A stretch of 64,000 nucleotides of DNA, from contig CAZBST010000013.1 in the NCBI GenBank assembly GCA_964494805.1, positions 1 to 64,000 on the forward strand. The letters are read 5' to 3'. Made by a program: the position numbers and the translations under genes. The notes beneath the pieces were generated by a model. That model was given only the letters and a program-made list of their open reading frames with translations. It was not told the origin of the DNA and searched no databases. This document shows positions 42,341-51,511 of the stretch, one piece after another; within the stretch, counting starts at the first letter, position 1, and every line of letters begins with the position of its first letter. The DNA is from CAIYOL01 sp964494805 (GTDB lineage Bacteria; Planctomycetota; Phycisphaerae; Sedimentisphaerales; Anaerobacaceae).

Positions 42341-43099
42341 CTATGTTAATCGTTTTTGAGCGATTACGTTAATTAGCGGCTGGACAAAATTTGGGACTAT
42401 TTTTTCAGCCATTAGTTCTTCAGCCAGCCGACATTGATTTTCAAAAGATTTTAGTGCATCGAATTTTTTTGTGCTTGATGGATATTGACGGATTGTAAAA
42501 GACAAACTTATCGCCTCATCTACAACTTGTCTTTTTTCCCTCGGCTCATAAACGCTTGTTTTTGACTCTATGTTTATTCTGCCTTGCGTAAGACAGTCGT
42601 CGGAAAGGGCTACCACCACAGACGGGGAAAACGCGATAGGCTTGGCTTCCGGCAAATCCAGAAGGCAGTTAAAGGCGGTTGAGCCGAATAGTGCTTCGGC
42701 GATAACCTCATCGTGGCTACCTGCGTAATCAAAATCCATAGCAAAAGTAACGTCCAGTGAATCGATATCAAGATGATTTACGCTGAGCATATAGGGCACC
42801 AGTTCGATTACTAATTTGTCCTGGTTATAAGCATCTTCAAAATTTGAAGGATTGACTACTCCGGAGCCGATACGGTCTGTTTCGAGAGTAATCCAGCGGC
42901 ATTGGCCGCTGCTGCGGTCTTCTTCTAAATAATACTTGTTATTTTCATCTCGAGAGAAGCAGCCCATAGAGGGGAATTGCTTTTGTATCCGCTCGAAAAA
43001 AGCCAGAATAGTGTCGCGCTGCCTCGGCAGGGACAATTTAGTATTGATGTACATATCAAGGTAAAAATCATCGCAGAGAGAACTGTAACTATTTGACAT
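42341..43099 (-). CDS. Conserved-looking cytoplasmic protein of unknown function
   Basis: The 252 residues have no signal peptide and no membrane helix. The N-terminal part contains RQRDTILAFFERIQKQFPSM and the middle FAMDFDYAGSHDEVIAEALFG; the C-terminal third is helical (ENQCRLAEELMAEKIVPNFV). The balanced composition and good codon structure support a real gene. AGGAGG lies about 12 bases before the ATG. It sits between a membrane protein and a radical SAM gene; I recognise no family. Confidence 0.82.
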   Translation of the reverse strand: MSNSYSSLCDDFYLDMYINTKLSLPRQRDTILAFFERIQKQFPSMGCFSRDENNKYYLEEDRSSGQCRWITLETDRIGSGVVNPSNFEDAYNQDKLVIELVPYMLSVNHLDIDSLDVTFAMDFDYAGSHDEVIAEALFGSTAFNCLLDLPEAKPIAFSPSVVVALSDDCLTQGRINIESKTSVYEPREKRQVVDEAISLSFTIRQYPSSTKKFDALKSFENQCRLAEELMAEKIVPNFVQPLINVIAQKRLT

Positions 43100-43202
43100 A
43101 ATTGGAAAAATCCTCCAGAACAGGCCTTAGTACAAACCGTGGCCTTAGGACTTTGCTGAAAATATTTTTAACCTTAAAGACCGCATACCAACTGCGTTTT
43201 CA

Positions 43203-44627
43203 TTATACATTTAAATATTCGTTTTTCCAGATTTTTTCGGTTAAAGCTTCCAGTTCTTCGTCAAACTTTTTTAGCACCTCGAAGTATTCATCGGATTCCA
43301 GGGCTTCTTTGGCCTTTTCGTCTTCGGGTTTTGCATCTTCTGTTAAAACTGAATTTTTGAAAATTTCGTAATGGTCTCTTATAGAGCAGGGCATTAACCA
43401 GTTCTTCGGCTTTTTCCAGTTGTCCAGTCCGTATTCTCTCTGCCACTTTCGGCCGTTTTTCATAAAATCGGAGAACAGTGCATCAGCAAGGGTTTTCCCG
43501 TTGTTATATAAATCGTAGATGTTATCAACATAGTAGGGAATAAACGCACAGGGTGTTACGTTGCCGTTCCAGTCGACGTAGATGTATCCGCCGTCGCGAC
43601 CATAAGCGATGCATCCTCTTACGAGCACGCCGCTGTTCCAGAAATCGGCTATACAATATCCCTTTTTGCTGAGCAGGTTTTCCCATTTTCTGTAAAGCTG
43701 AACTCTCTGTTCCGGCTTAACCATTAAATCGAGTTTGTCTTTACCTCGCCCAATCGGCATCAGCTGGAATTGCCACATATAACAGGCGCCTTGTTCCTGA
43801 AAATAAAAATCATAAAACTCATCGGTCAGCAGTAAACTTGCATTTTTGCTTGTTGCCGTAACGGAGATGCCGAAAGGCACGCCCGCCTGCCTGAGATATT
43901 CGAATGCGTTGAGAATCTTTTTGTATGTGCCGGGGTCTCTTCTGCTATCGGTTTCTTTCTCAAAGCCCTCAACCGAAATTGCCGGTGTGATATTTGCTGA
44001 TTCTGCAAGTTTTTGAGCGAGTTCTTCGTTAATAACCGTACCGTTGGTATATGAGAGAAAGAACATATCATTGTACTTTTGATAGAGGTCGAGGAGGGTT
44101 TTGCCTTCACTTCTGTACATAAAGGGTTCGCCGCCGCTGATAGTTATAAACCTGCTGCCCCAGGAATCGTGGATCTCACTTACTATCCTGTCTGCATAAT
44201 GGTAGGGTATCGTGGCCGGAGTATTCGCCGCTGAAGATGCATAACAACCCGTGCATTTTAAGTTGCATATTTGAGTAGGGGAAAAAACAATGAAGCTTGG
44301 CGGCGGCTCGCCGTATTTTTCTTCGAATTTCTTAACGGCCTGATTGGCACTTTGGTCTTCGCCAATAAGATTATTCTGAACCAGCACGTTGATGATTTTT
44401 TTTATAAATTCTTTTGAAACATAGCCTTTATCTACATTTCTAACCACGCATTGCAGCATTGCCGAGAGGAACTGGTATCTTTTCAGCCGTACTTGTTGTA
44501 AGTCTTCTGAAGCATCGCTGACCATACTTTTATAGATGTAATCGTCGATTTTCTTCGCCAGTAGTTTTCGGGTGGGCTTATAATTTATCATCCTGATTAG
44601 TCTTGGCGATATGACTTCCGTTTCCAT
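43203..44627 (-). CDS. Radical SAM protein with SPASM-like C-terminus
   Basis: Radical SAM enzymes use a 4Fe-4S cluster to start radical chemistry. The cluster motif is CNLKCTGC (Cys121, 125, 128), preceded by a roughly 110-residue N-terminal extension. ISGGEPFMY and SYTNGTVI are typical SAM-domain strands. A SPASM-like segment follows: GCIAYGRDGGYIYVDWNG then VTPCAFIPYY, and a later Cys in LMPCSIRDH. The C-terminus is a charged coiled coil. SPASM proteins commonly modify peptides or mature enzymes, but no precursor peptide is evident in the flanks. Ribosome site AGGAGAG precedes the ATG. Confidence 0.9.
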   Translation of the reverse strand: METEVISPRLIRMINYKPTRKLLAKKIDDYIYKSMVSDASEDLQQVRLKRYQFLSAMLQCVVRNVDKGYVSKEFIKKIINVLVQNNLIGEDQSANQAVKKFEEKYGEPPPSFIVFSPTQICNLKCTGCYASSAANTPATIPYHYADRIVSEIHDSWGSRFITISGGEPFMYRSEGKTLLDLYQKYNDMFFLSYTNGTVINEELAQKLAESANITPAISVEGFEKETDSRRDPGTYKKILNAFEYLRQAGVPFGISVTATSKNASLLLTDEFYDFYFQEQGACYMWQFQLMPIGRGKDKLDLMVKPEQRVQLYRKWENLLSKKGYCIADFWNSGVLVRGCIAYGRDGGYIYVDWNGNVTPCAFIPYYVDNIYDLYNNGKTLADALFSDFMKNGRKWQREYGLDNWKKPKNWLMPCSIRDHYEIFKNSVLTEDAKPEDEKAKEALESDEYFEVLKKFDEELEALTEKIWKNEYLNV

Positions 44628-44750
44628 TCTTGACTCTCCTATTCAGCCAAAACCTTAACAAGACGACATATTCAAAGACCTCCGATTACACAGCGATTAT
44701 TGCACAAGTTCAAACTTGCTTCAAGAGAAAAAACACAAAACAAACCAAAA

Positions 44751-47231
44751 TTATTTTGAAGCTGGTTCAGGCAGTTCAAGTTCTGTAACTATTGCTCCGA
44801 TAGTTGACAAAACCGCAAAAATAAACGCTCGCCACACACAAGCCGCTGTAAAGTTGTAAGTGGCAATCCCGCTGTTGCGGCTCAATATTACGGAAAATAT
44901 CGTGTATATTACGCCAACTGCTATGCCACAGAAAACGGCGGCGATAATCCGCTTCCACAATGCCGCCCCTCGGCAGCCGAGGGTTATTTCTATTCCACAA
45001 AGCAATGGTGCAGTTACAACAAGCCACCAGATATTTTTCAGACCCGGTAATTCTCCTGTATTTTTAAGGTAAGCGAAATCAGCAATCCCAAATATCGATG
45101 CCGCAGCAAGTGTATACAAACCAACGTGCCAGTATCTCGGCTTAATCGATGCTCGAATCTGGGCGCGTTTGCGCATCCGGCGACGTATTGTCAACGGCCA
45201 ATTATAGAATAGACAAAATATCCAGTGCTCCAGCAATGCACCTGCCTCACCGAAGACCGGGACAATATGTACCGCTTCGGTCGCCCAGTGAGCCGCCATA
45301 AATCGGGCAAGGGCCGGATAGTGGTATGTCATTTGAATAGGAAATGCTAAATAGCCGATGTATTTGAAGAAGCTTAGAAAGACAGCAATATTATAGTCTT
45401 TAAAGCTGCGGTCGTAAATCGCTATTCCTACCGCGTAAAGGCCCCTGGCAAGTGAGCCCGGAGAAATCGGGATTACCTGGAATAACACCAGTATCCCACC
45501 AGCTCCGAGTTCATCGCCTGTTTGTCGCCAATATATCCAGGCTAAGGTAACTGAGACAATCTGGGTAAGCGGTAATGTCATAAGGTGTACGACTAAACTA
45601 ATAAGGTATCGTTGGATGTATGGCTCGTGCAGTTGAGAAAGTATGATGTTCGCATCCTGGTCGGTCAGAATGTGCTTCTTCTTGCCCTCATTGACCATAT
45701 CCCGCAGCCACTTTTCGCGAAGTTCGGTGCTAAAGTAGAGCTTTATAGGCCGAACGAAGAGATAGTGAAGCTTATCCTTGAAGAACACCCAGTCAGTCAA
45801 AAATCTGTGCAAGACAGGAAAAATCAGAATCAAAAAGGGCAAATGGCAGAAGAACCGCCAGGGTTGCTCTGCCAGCTTGAGCGCCTGATTTGAACTAATC
45901 CGTCCTGCTCTGTGCCATACAATAACCTTCTCTGTAATTTTTGTCCGGAACGCCCTTAGCAAATATTCCCAACTTGTCAGCATTGCTTCGTAATGTTTGC
46001 GCCAATCCGGTCGTGTCCAGAGTCGCCGAATGAGCCGGCCCAAAAACGGTATCATCCCAATCATAAAAAACAACAGCGTCGAAATCTTGCCGTTTCGCAG
46101 CTTTTGCTCGTGTTCCTCGTCAACCAGATTCCGCACCTGCCAGCCGGTTACCGCGCTATTAAAAATTGTTGACCACAAATTCCGGCTGAAGAGCAGCCTA
46201 ATATGATTGTGTGTAATATCCGGGACCGAGTCTCGATAAACCCGCTCATCTGCCTTTAATTTCTCCAGCATCTCGCGCATATCTGTGAAATCATCGCTGT
46301 GCGTCTTGACGAAGGCTTCCAGCTTGCGTATATCACCGCGGTCAAATTGCACGATAGAGCCTCGCATAGCACCTTGAGTTATCAGCTTGAAATCTCCCGG
46401 ACTCATCGGCAAAAATGGAAGCAGGGCAAGTCCCGCCCTGAAGTCGACTGCCACCAATCCGGCAGATGGATTATCTTCGGTGTCTCTACGTTTTAGACAG
46501 TTCGGCTGACTTTTACAGGTTGACCACTCATATTGCCTTGCAAGTTCATACGCCCCCATCTCGTGCAGGAGACCGACAAATTCCCTCATAAACTGTCGCT
46601 TTGCCCGATATTCAGGCGAACCAATCTGCAACTGGTCGACTTCGAAACCTTTGCGCCATCGCTTCAATAAATCCAGCCGGTCGTCGACCTCCAGCCTCCA
46701 GGTGCGTCCGTCAACCCATTCGCTCAATTCACCACAACTGCCGAGCGTATCGTCAACAAACGTTGCGTAGATATCTACGACCGTTGTTTCATCGCCGAAT
46801 TGGATTTTTGCGCCGCGCCGGATAAATTTCTGCCAAAGAGCGCTGGCTCTGATTGCTGTCGGATTTACCTGAAGTTGAAACGGACCTTGGAAACCAATCC
46901 AGTAAAGCACATTACGAAACAGGCACGCAAATCCTGAAGGCGGAATAAGAATCTTCATCGCGTAAGTGCCGGCGGCCTTGAGGCCATCTATCGGCCCGCC
47001 CTCGATATCCAGTATCTTTACCTTATAAACTTGGCCAGCGAATCCTCCGCCTACGAAATCCTCAACGACCAGATGTACTTTTGCTGAGTTTGGTTTTGTA
47101 ATCTCTGTAACATCATAAACCAATTCAGTGCCGCTATCGTAACGAGCAACCCGAACTGGACGATGTAAACCTGCGAGATGACATTGTTTCTCCAATTCTC
47201 TGCAGATGCTGATGGAATATTCTTTTGTCAT
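44751..47231 (-). CDS. Kinase-like domain fused to a multi-pass membrane region
   Basis: The function is unknown. The first 300 residues look like a protein-kinase-like fold: a Gly-rich loop GGGFAGQVYKV (61-71), an AMK lysine (Lys93 in YAMKIL), a hinge-like GELSEWVDGRTW (167-178), a degenerate catalytic loop around CKSQPN (239-244) without the HRD Asp, and VAVDFRAG (261-268) in place of DFG. This suggests a pseudokinase or strongly diverged kinase. From about residue 385 to 826 there are many transmembrane segments, including LLFFMIGMIPFLGRLI and C-terminal helices. Its start overlaps pgpA (ATGA). No known fusion of this type comes to mind. Confidence 0.85.
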   Translation of the reverse strand: MTKEYSISICRELEKQCHLAGLHRPVRVARYDSGTELVYDVTEITKPNSAKVHLVVEDFVGGGFAGQVYKVKILDIEGGPIDGLKAAGTYAMKILIPPSGFACLFRNVLYWIGFQGPFQLQVNPTAIRASALWQKFIRRGAKIQFGDETTVVDIYATFVDDTLGSCGELSEWVDGRTWRLEVDDRLDLLKRWRKGFEVDQLQIGSPEYRAKRQFMREFVGLLHEMGAYELARQYEWSTCKSQPNCLKRRDTEDNPSAGLVAVDFRAGLALLPFLPMSPGDFKLITQGAMRGSIVQFDRGDIRKLEAFVKTHSDDFTDMREMLEKLKADERVYRDSVPDITHNHIRLLFSRNLWSTIFNSAVTGWQVRNLVDEEHEQKLRNGKISTLLFFMIGMIPFLGRLIRRLWTRPDWRKHYEAMLTSWEYLLRAFRTKITEKVIVWHRAGRISSNQALKLAEQPWRFFCHLPFLILIFPVLHRFLTDWVFFKDKLHYLFVRPIKLYFSTELREKWLRDMVNEGKKKHILTDQDANIILSQLHEPYIQRYLISLVVHLMTLPLTQIVSVTLAWIYWRQTGDELGAGGILVLFQVIPISPGSLARGLYAVGIAIYDRSFKDYNIAVFLSFFKYIGYLAFPIQMTYHYPALARFMAAHWATEAVHIVPVFGEAGALLEHWIFCLFYNWPLTIRRRMRKRAQIRASIKPRYWHVGLYTLAAASIFGIADFAYLKNTGELPGLKNIWWLVVTAPLLCGIEITLGCRGAALWKRIIAAVFCGIAVGVIYTIFSVILSRNSGIATYNFTAACVWRAFIFAVLSTIGAIVTELELPEPASK

Positions 47232-47728
47232 CCGTGTTCTCCGGGTAATTGCCAGTTACTCATCAGAAGCAGACAAATCTGGGAGATTATTCCTGCGTAT
47301 ATTGCCGCAAATAAATCATCGAGAAGAATGCCTCGCCAGCCGGGTGCCTTTTCAATCTCGCGGATTGGCCAGGGCTTGAGAATATCGAAAAACCTGAAAA
47401 GCAAAAAGCCGAGCAGTGCTGTAACCCAAATGTTGCTAATCGGAACCGCAGCTATGAATAAGAACGTAATTGCCTGGCCTGAAAATTCATCGGCAACCAC
47501 CTCTCGCGGGTCGGCTTTACCTGTTGCTGCGATTATAGCAGGAGCGAATTTGATGCAGATAGCAGCACCGACCGAAGCCAAAACCGCCATTACAATTGAT
47601 ATGGCTATGGGAGCTTCGCCGAAGTAACACATCAAGGTAAAGAGTATCGCCGGCGGCAGTGAGCCCCACGTCCCCGGAGCAACGGGCAGCCAGCCAAGAC
47701 CAAAACAGGACGTAAGCAATCTTCTCAT
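47228..47728 (-). CDS. pgpA: Phosphatidylglycerophosphatase A
   Basis: PgpA removes phosphate from phosphatidylglycerophosphate. Family motifs: APGTWGSLPPAILF at the N-terminus, VADEFSGQAITFLF and RGILLDDLFAAIYAGI, the acidic residues that bind metal. The 166-residue length and four transmembrane helices are standard. The gene overlaps the kinase-like membrane gene downstream, so both are translated together. Confidence 0.95.
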   Translation of the reverse strand: MRRLLTSCFGLGWLPVAPGTWGSLPPAILFTLMCYFGEAPIAISIVMAVLASVGAAICIKFAPAIIAATGKADPREVVADEFSGQAITFLFIAAVPISNIWVTALLGFLLFRFFDILKPWPIREIEKAPGWRGILLDDLFAAIYAGIISQICLLLMSNWQLPGEHG

Positions 47729-47762
47729 AATTGTCGAAGATTAGCCGAAGACTTAAATTAAG

Positions 47763-48878
47763 TCAAAGATTATCGACAGTTCCAGCCGGATTTTTCAGCC
47801 ATTTCAGGCAGAATCTGTCGGTCATACCCGCAATGTAATCGCATACCGTCCGCTGCAAACCTTCCCGATTTATCAATTGTTGGAAGTAAGTTGGCATCAG
47901 CTCTTGTTTGCGACAAAGCTTTTCAAAGAGCTGCTGGAGCCAATCTACAATTTGCTTTGCTGTTTGTGTTACTGCCTTTTGTTGATAAAAGTTCTCGAGT
48001 AAAAACTTTTCCAGCGCAGCGAGCCTGGTGCTATTTTCAGCAGAAAGCGCAATTAAATTTTCGCTGCGGCGATAAACCCGGTCAACGGTTTTGAGGTTCA
48101 CTCCGGCAATAATTTTCCTGCTCGCATCGATGCAGTCACTGACAAGAATGTCGATAATTGCCTTGGCGGTTCTTGTTTTTTGGACTATCGGGTCTTTAAT
48201 TGTTTCGGCGTTTATTCGGTTTTGTGCTTCTGTGAATATTTCAACGTTTTTTAATTGCTCGCTGTGAATCAGGCCAGCTCGCATACCATCTTCAAGGTCG
48301 TGAGAGTTTATTGCAATGCGGTCGGCAATGTCTGCGACTTGTCCTTCGAGCGAGCAGTTTGACTCAGCGAAGGTATCATCTTGTGGGTTATCATATGGGC
48401 TTCGGTGTTTGGCCAGTCCCAGTCTGGTTTCGTACATTAGATTCAGGCCTGCAAAATCCGGATACGGATGTTCGAGCAAATCGACGACTCGCAATGCCTG
48501 CCGGTTATGCTCGAATCCGCCGAAATCAGTCATTAAACGGTTGAGGACTTTTTCGCCTGCGTGCCCGAAAGGCGGGTGTCCCAAATCGTGCGCCAGGCAT
48601 ATTGCCTCGGTCAAATTGATATTTAGCCGAAGCTCTTTTGCGATTGTTCTTCCTATTTGCGATACTTCGATGCTGTGTGTAAGGCGTGTTCGGTAATAGT
48701 CGTCAAGACCCGGAGTGAACACCTGTGTTTTGCCTTCCAGCCGGCGAAACGCCGAGCAATGGATTATACGGTCGCGGTCGCGTTCAAAGTCTGAGCGGTA
48801 CGGATGTGGCTTTTCTGCGAACCTACGGCCACGGCTGCGAGTTTCAGCAACGGCGTAACAACTTAGTTCTTCAGACAT
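47763..48878 (-). CDS. dgt: Deoxyguanosinetriphosphate triphosphohydrolase-like protein
   Basis: This HD-family enzyme hydrolyses dNTPs to deoxynucleosides and triphosphate. The motifs are FRRLEGKTQVF near the N-terminus, THSIEVSQIGRTI with the first His, CLAHDLGHPPFGHAGE with the HD pair, and ADRIAINSHDLED with the final Asp. The length of 371 residues fits the short bacterial subfamily. It follows the HIT gene by 2 bases. Confidence 0.95.
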   Translation of the reverse strand: MSEELSCYAVAETRSRGRRFAEKPHPYRSDFERDRDRIIHCSAFRRLEGKTQVFTPGLDDYYRTRLTHSIEVSQIGRTIAKELRLNINLTEAICLAHDLGHPPFGHAGEKVLNRLMTDFGGFEHNRQALRVVDLLEHPYPDFAGLNLMYETRLGLAKHRSPYDNPQDDTFAESNCSLEGQVADIADRIAINSHDLEDGMRAGLIHSEQLKNVEIFTEAQNRINAETIKDPIVQKTRTAKAIIDILVSDCIDASRKIIAGVNLKTVDRVYRRSENLIALSAENSTRLAALEKFLLENFYQQKAVTQTAKQIVDWLQQLFEKLCRKQELMPTYFQQLINREGLQRTVCDYIAGMTDRFCLKWLKNPAGTVDNL

Positions 48879-48880
48879 AT

Positions 48881-49390
48881 TTATAAACGGGGGAGGTTGT
48901 GTTCTTTGCTTATCTGCTTTAATTGCTTGAGAAGCTCGGTCAAACTTTGGCTGACAACATTGGTATCACTGCATACGTTCATAAAATTTGTGTCTCCCTC
49001 CCATCGTGGAACGATATGGATGTGAAAGTGGCCGGGCAGCCCGGCTCCGCCACATCGTCCGAAATTCATCCCAACATTGAAACCGTGGGGTTTTATCGCC
49101 AGCGAAAGGGCCTTTTTCGATTCCCTGATTAGCTTGGTCAATTCCAGCAACTCTTCATCGCTTGCCTGCTCGAGGTCGGCGATATGTCGGGCGGGAGCTA
49201 TCAGTAAATGGCCGTTATTATAAGGAAAGCGATTTAGCACTACGATGCTTCTGTCTGAGCGCCATAACACTAGGTTTTTGTCGTCGTCCTGAGGATTGTC
49301 CAAATCGTGGCAGATAAAACAGACACTACTTTCGCTCAGGCCTTGGATGTATTCGACTCGCCATGGTGCCCATAGATTTTTGTGTTCCAA
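48881..49390 (-). CDS. HIT-family hydrolase
   Basis: HIT proteins hydrolyse or transfer nucleotides such as Ap4A. The start sequence LWAPWRVEYI and the FNVGMNFGRCGGAG motif are typical of the Ap4A-phosphorylase-like branch, and the active-site HxHxH is HFHIHIVPRW. A CFIC pair near residue 25 may bind zinc. The start is TTG with GGAGGT about 10 bases upstream. It lies just before dgt on the same strand. Confidence 0.93.
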   Translation of the reverse strand: MEHKNLWAPWRVEYIQGLSESSVCFICHDLDNPQDDDKNLVLWRSDRSIVVLNRFPYNNGHLLIAPARHIADLEQASDEELLELTKLIRESKKALSLAIKPHGFNVGMNFGRCGGAGLPGHFHIHIVPRWEGDTNFMNVCSDTNVVSQSLTELLKQLKQISKEHNLPRL

Positions 49391-49409
49391 TCTACGATTA
49401 CCTCCACTG

Positions 49410-49451
49410 TTGGTAAAGGGTAATTGGTAACTGGTGATTACTAATCACCAA
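49410..49451. repeat. Heptamer array between the HIT gene and a lipoprotein gene
   Basis: Six 7-bp units read TTGGTAA, AGGGTAA, TTGGTAA, CTGGTGA, TTACTAA, TCACCAA. The last three form a perfect hairpin (TGGTGATTA/TAATCACCA with a one-base loop, 49432-49450). The array ends one base before the stop codon of the upstream lipoprotein gene and lies 5' of the HIT gene. No T-tract follows, so a terminator role is unclear. Confidence 0.85.
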
Positions 49452-50465
49452 TTATTCGAGAAGCTCCATTGTTAAAGTTTGCTTGATGGTTATCCGGGGC
49501 TTTGGGCCGATACCCATTGGTAAAGAGGCCTCCAGTTGCGCTTGATACTGTTGGTTGTATTGCTCTGTTCGGCCTGCATCGATATTGAACAGCTCCTCGC
49601 CCTGACCCTGCAAATCCAGGAGCCTATAGCTTCTTAGGAAGCCGAACATACCGCTCATTTGGAAGCTGCCGGAGTAAGGCATTGGCGGCCAGTTGTCCGA
49701 GACCGATTCGGCAGGCGAATAGGAGCTTCGTATCACGGCGAGTTGCCCTTTTTCGGTTTGGCGGATTTCATCGAGCGTATAGGTAACGTTTCTTGCTTTT
49801 CGTGTTACCATCGGGGTCGGTACGGGCAGTTTGGACTTCCAGCTTTGACCCACGCGGATTCCCCTCGCAGCTTTTTCTATGCTGGAAATAGAATCCCACA
49901 GGAACCATTGCGTGGCGGTGAAATCGCCTATCATATCAGGCTCTTTAATCCTGCCTCTTCTGTCGTCCGGTCGGAAGGCTTTTTCGCCGGTCCCTTTGAT
50001 TAACTTCTTTAATTGCGAGTAGTCCTTGATTTTGCCTGTAGGTTCGACAGTGAACGTGAAACTTGCCCCTGGAAGGCTTTCTACGGCGTCTCTGCTTGTG
50101 CGTTGTCGGCCTCTTCTTGATGAAGTTCGCTTGGCTTTTATCGATTTGCATGTTGCCTTGACGGTTGTAAGGCCGTTGGTGTCCACTTTAGTGGGCGTGT
50201 AGGCAACGACCATATCCATCGACTCGGAGGATTTATCGACCTTGTTTGGGCCTGGTTTAGAGTCTCTTTTCGTCGGTCCCCAGTCAACTTCAATATTTCT
50301 GCTGGAGACGAACCTGTACTGCAGGGTCTGGCCTTCCTGGAATTTTACAGTTATCAGTTTTTTCTTTCCAGTTAACGGTTTTTTCCCCTCGACTTCCGGC
50401 TCGCATCCCACAAAGGCAATCGCGAAAATAACCGTAAAAAGAGTTAATGCAGTTTTCAATTTCAC
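49452..50465 (-). CDS. Lipoprotein, paralogue A of a tandem pair
   Basis: A lipoprotein signal (ALTLFTVIFAIAFVGC, Cys21) precedes about 315 residues of beta-rich sequence: VKFQEGQTLQYRFVSSRNIEVDWG near the start, split by a Lys/Arg-rich loop (KSIKAKRTSSRRGRQR), and AAIRSS-like strands towards the end. It resembles DUF6263-type proteins. The next gene upstream is a paralogue with the same opening (LKFSPKDSTTYRVITEAER). The function is unknown. It is probably attached to the outer or inner membrane. Confidence 0.82.
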   Translation of the reverse strand: MKLKTALTLFTVIFAIAFVGCEPEVEGKKPLTGKKKLITVKFQEGQTLQYRFVSSRNIEVDWGPTKRDSKPGPNKVDKSSESMDMVVAYTPTKVDTNGLTTVKATCKSIKAKRTSSRRGRQRTSRDAVESLPGASFTFTVEPTGKIKDYSQLKKLIKGTGEKAFRPDDRRGRIKEPDMIGDFTATQWFLWDSISSIEKAARGIRVGQSWKSKLPVPTPMVTRKARNVTYTLDEIRQTEKGQLAVIRSSYSPAESVSDNWPPMPYSGSFQMSGMFGFLRSYRLLDLQGQGEELFNIDAGRTEQYNQQYQAQLEASLPMGIGPKPRITIKQTLTMELLE

Positions 50466-50522
50466 TCCTTATTAATTGAGTTCATAACAGGTAGTAACGA
50501 CTTCGTAAGCTACGAACTGTTT

Positions 50523-51479
50523 CTAATCAATTTTTTCGATGCTGTAGAGACGAGTGGTACTCATTGTCAAGATAGCAGGTCCCTGGTTCGCTCCTTTTTC
50601 GGTCGACGGGAAGTCGGTAGTCCATTCTTGCCGTAGTTTTTCAAGATATTTCTTGACTTTGCCGGCAGTTAAATCCAGTTCTAACTTACCGGTATACGTT
50701 TTGGTACTATCGGACCTTCTTAAAAAATCGGTTGCTTGCTCTTTTGGCGTTTCTGAGGCAGGAATAGCATTCATCTCTATAATGGCAATCCGTCGATTGC
50801 CTCGGCCTTTGATTTGGTTTAGTGTATAAATTTTTTCGTATGATTCCGACCCCAGCATACCGAAGGAAAAGGTCTTTGCGACGCTCCAATTGTCACCTAT
50901 GTGTAATTGGTTTTTGTCGGTGTCCGGCAAGAGCAGGGTTCCATGTCGTTCCTTAATTGTTTGCCGGTGCAGCATTCTCAAAGCTACCTTTGGGGGCACG
51001 GAACCTTTTCTGGCCGCCGTTTCTGCCTCTTTTGTGTCAATAACATCTATAACTTCACCCGTAGGTGCGATTTTTATGGTATAACTTTGCCCGATTAGCT
51101 TTGCCAGCGGGTGGTCTGGGTCTTTTGGCTTAGAGCTGTCAAACTCAAAGGTGGGCCTGTCTTTAACGATGGCGGAATACTTTATCTCTTTGGGTGTAAT
51201 TTTTGCGATAGCATTGCCTTTATTGTCGACGCTTTGTATTTCTTGGGCGAAGGTTATTTCGCGTCTATCGTAGGTGCGGCCACCTTCGAAGGCGGGTTCC
51301 TTTGGCAAGGCCCCTTCCCATTTAATACTCCGTTCTGCCTCGGTTATTACCCTGTAGGTTGTTGAATCCTTGGGGCTGAACTTCAGTGCCACTGTGGCGG
51401 AAGGCGCACAACCTGCTGCCAGAACAAGTAAGCAGACTACCGTACCTGCCGACCACCTGGAAATTTTGACTTGTCTCAT
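50523..51479 (-). CDS. Lipoprotein, paralogue B of a tandem pair
   Basis: The lipoprotein signal is VVCLLVLAAGC (Cys24 or close to it). The mature protein shows the same architecture as its downstream neighbour: an opening strand ALKFSPKDSTTYRVITEAER, then a middle section KIAPTGEVIDVIDTKEA that parallels EPTGKIKDYSQLKKLIK, then HIGDNWSVAKTFSFGML paralleling VGQSWKSKLPVPTPM. It is a tandem duplicate that has diverged considerably. The function is unknown; DUF6263-like. Confidence 0.82.
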   Translation of the reverse strand: MRQVKISRWSAGTVVCLLVLAAGCAPSATVALKFSPKDSTTYRVITEAERSIKWEGALPKEPAFEGGRTYDRREITFAQEIQSVDNKGNAIAKITPKEIKYSAIVKDRPTFEFDSSKPKDPDHPLAKLIGQSYTIKIAPTGEVIDVIDTKEAETAARKGSVPPKVALRMLHRQTIKERHGTLLLPDTDKNQLHIGDNWSVAKTFSFGMLGSESYEKIYTLNQIKGRGNRRIAIIEMNAIPASETPKEQATDFLRRSDSTKTYTGKLELDLTAGKVKKYLEKLRQEWTTDFPSTEKGANQGPAILTMSTTRLYSIEKID

Positions 51480-51511
51480 TGTTGGTCTCCTTAGAAACTT
51501 CGGTTTTATAG

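Noticed and set aside
41454..44750. A short precursor peptide gene for the radical SAM/SPASM protein
   Set aside because: The gaps at 43100-43202 and 44628-44750 were read on both strands; only a four-codon frame after a GGAGG at the second site was seen, which is too short to be credible.
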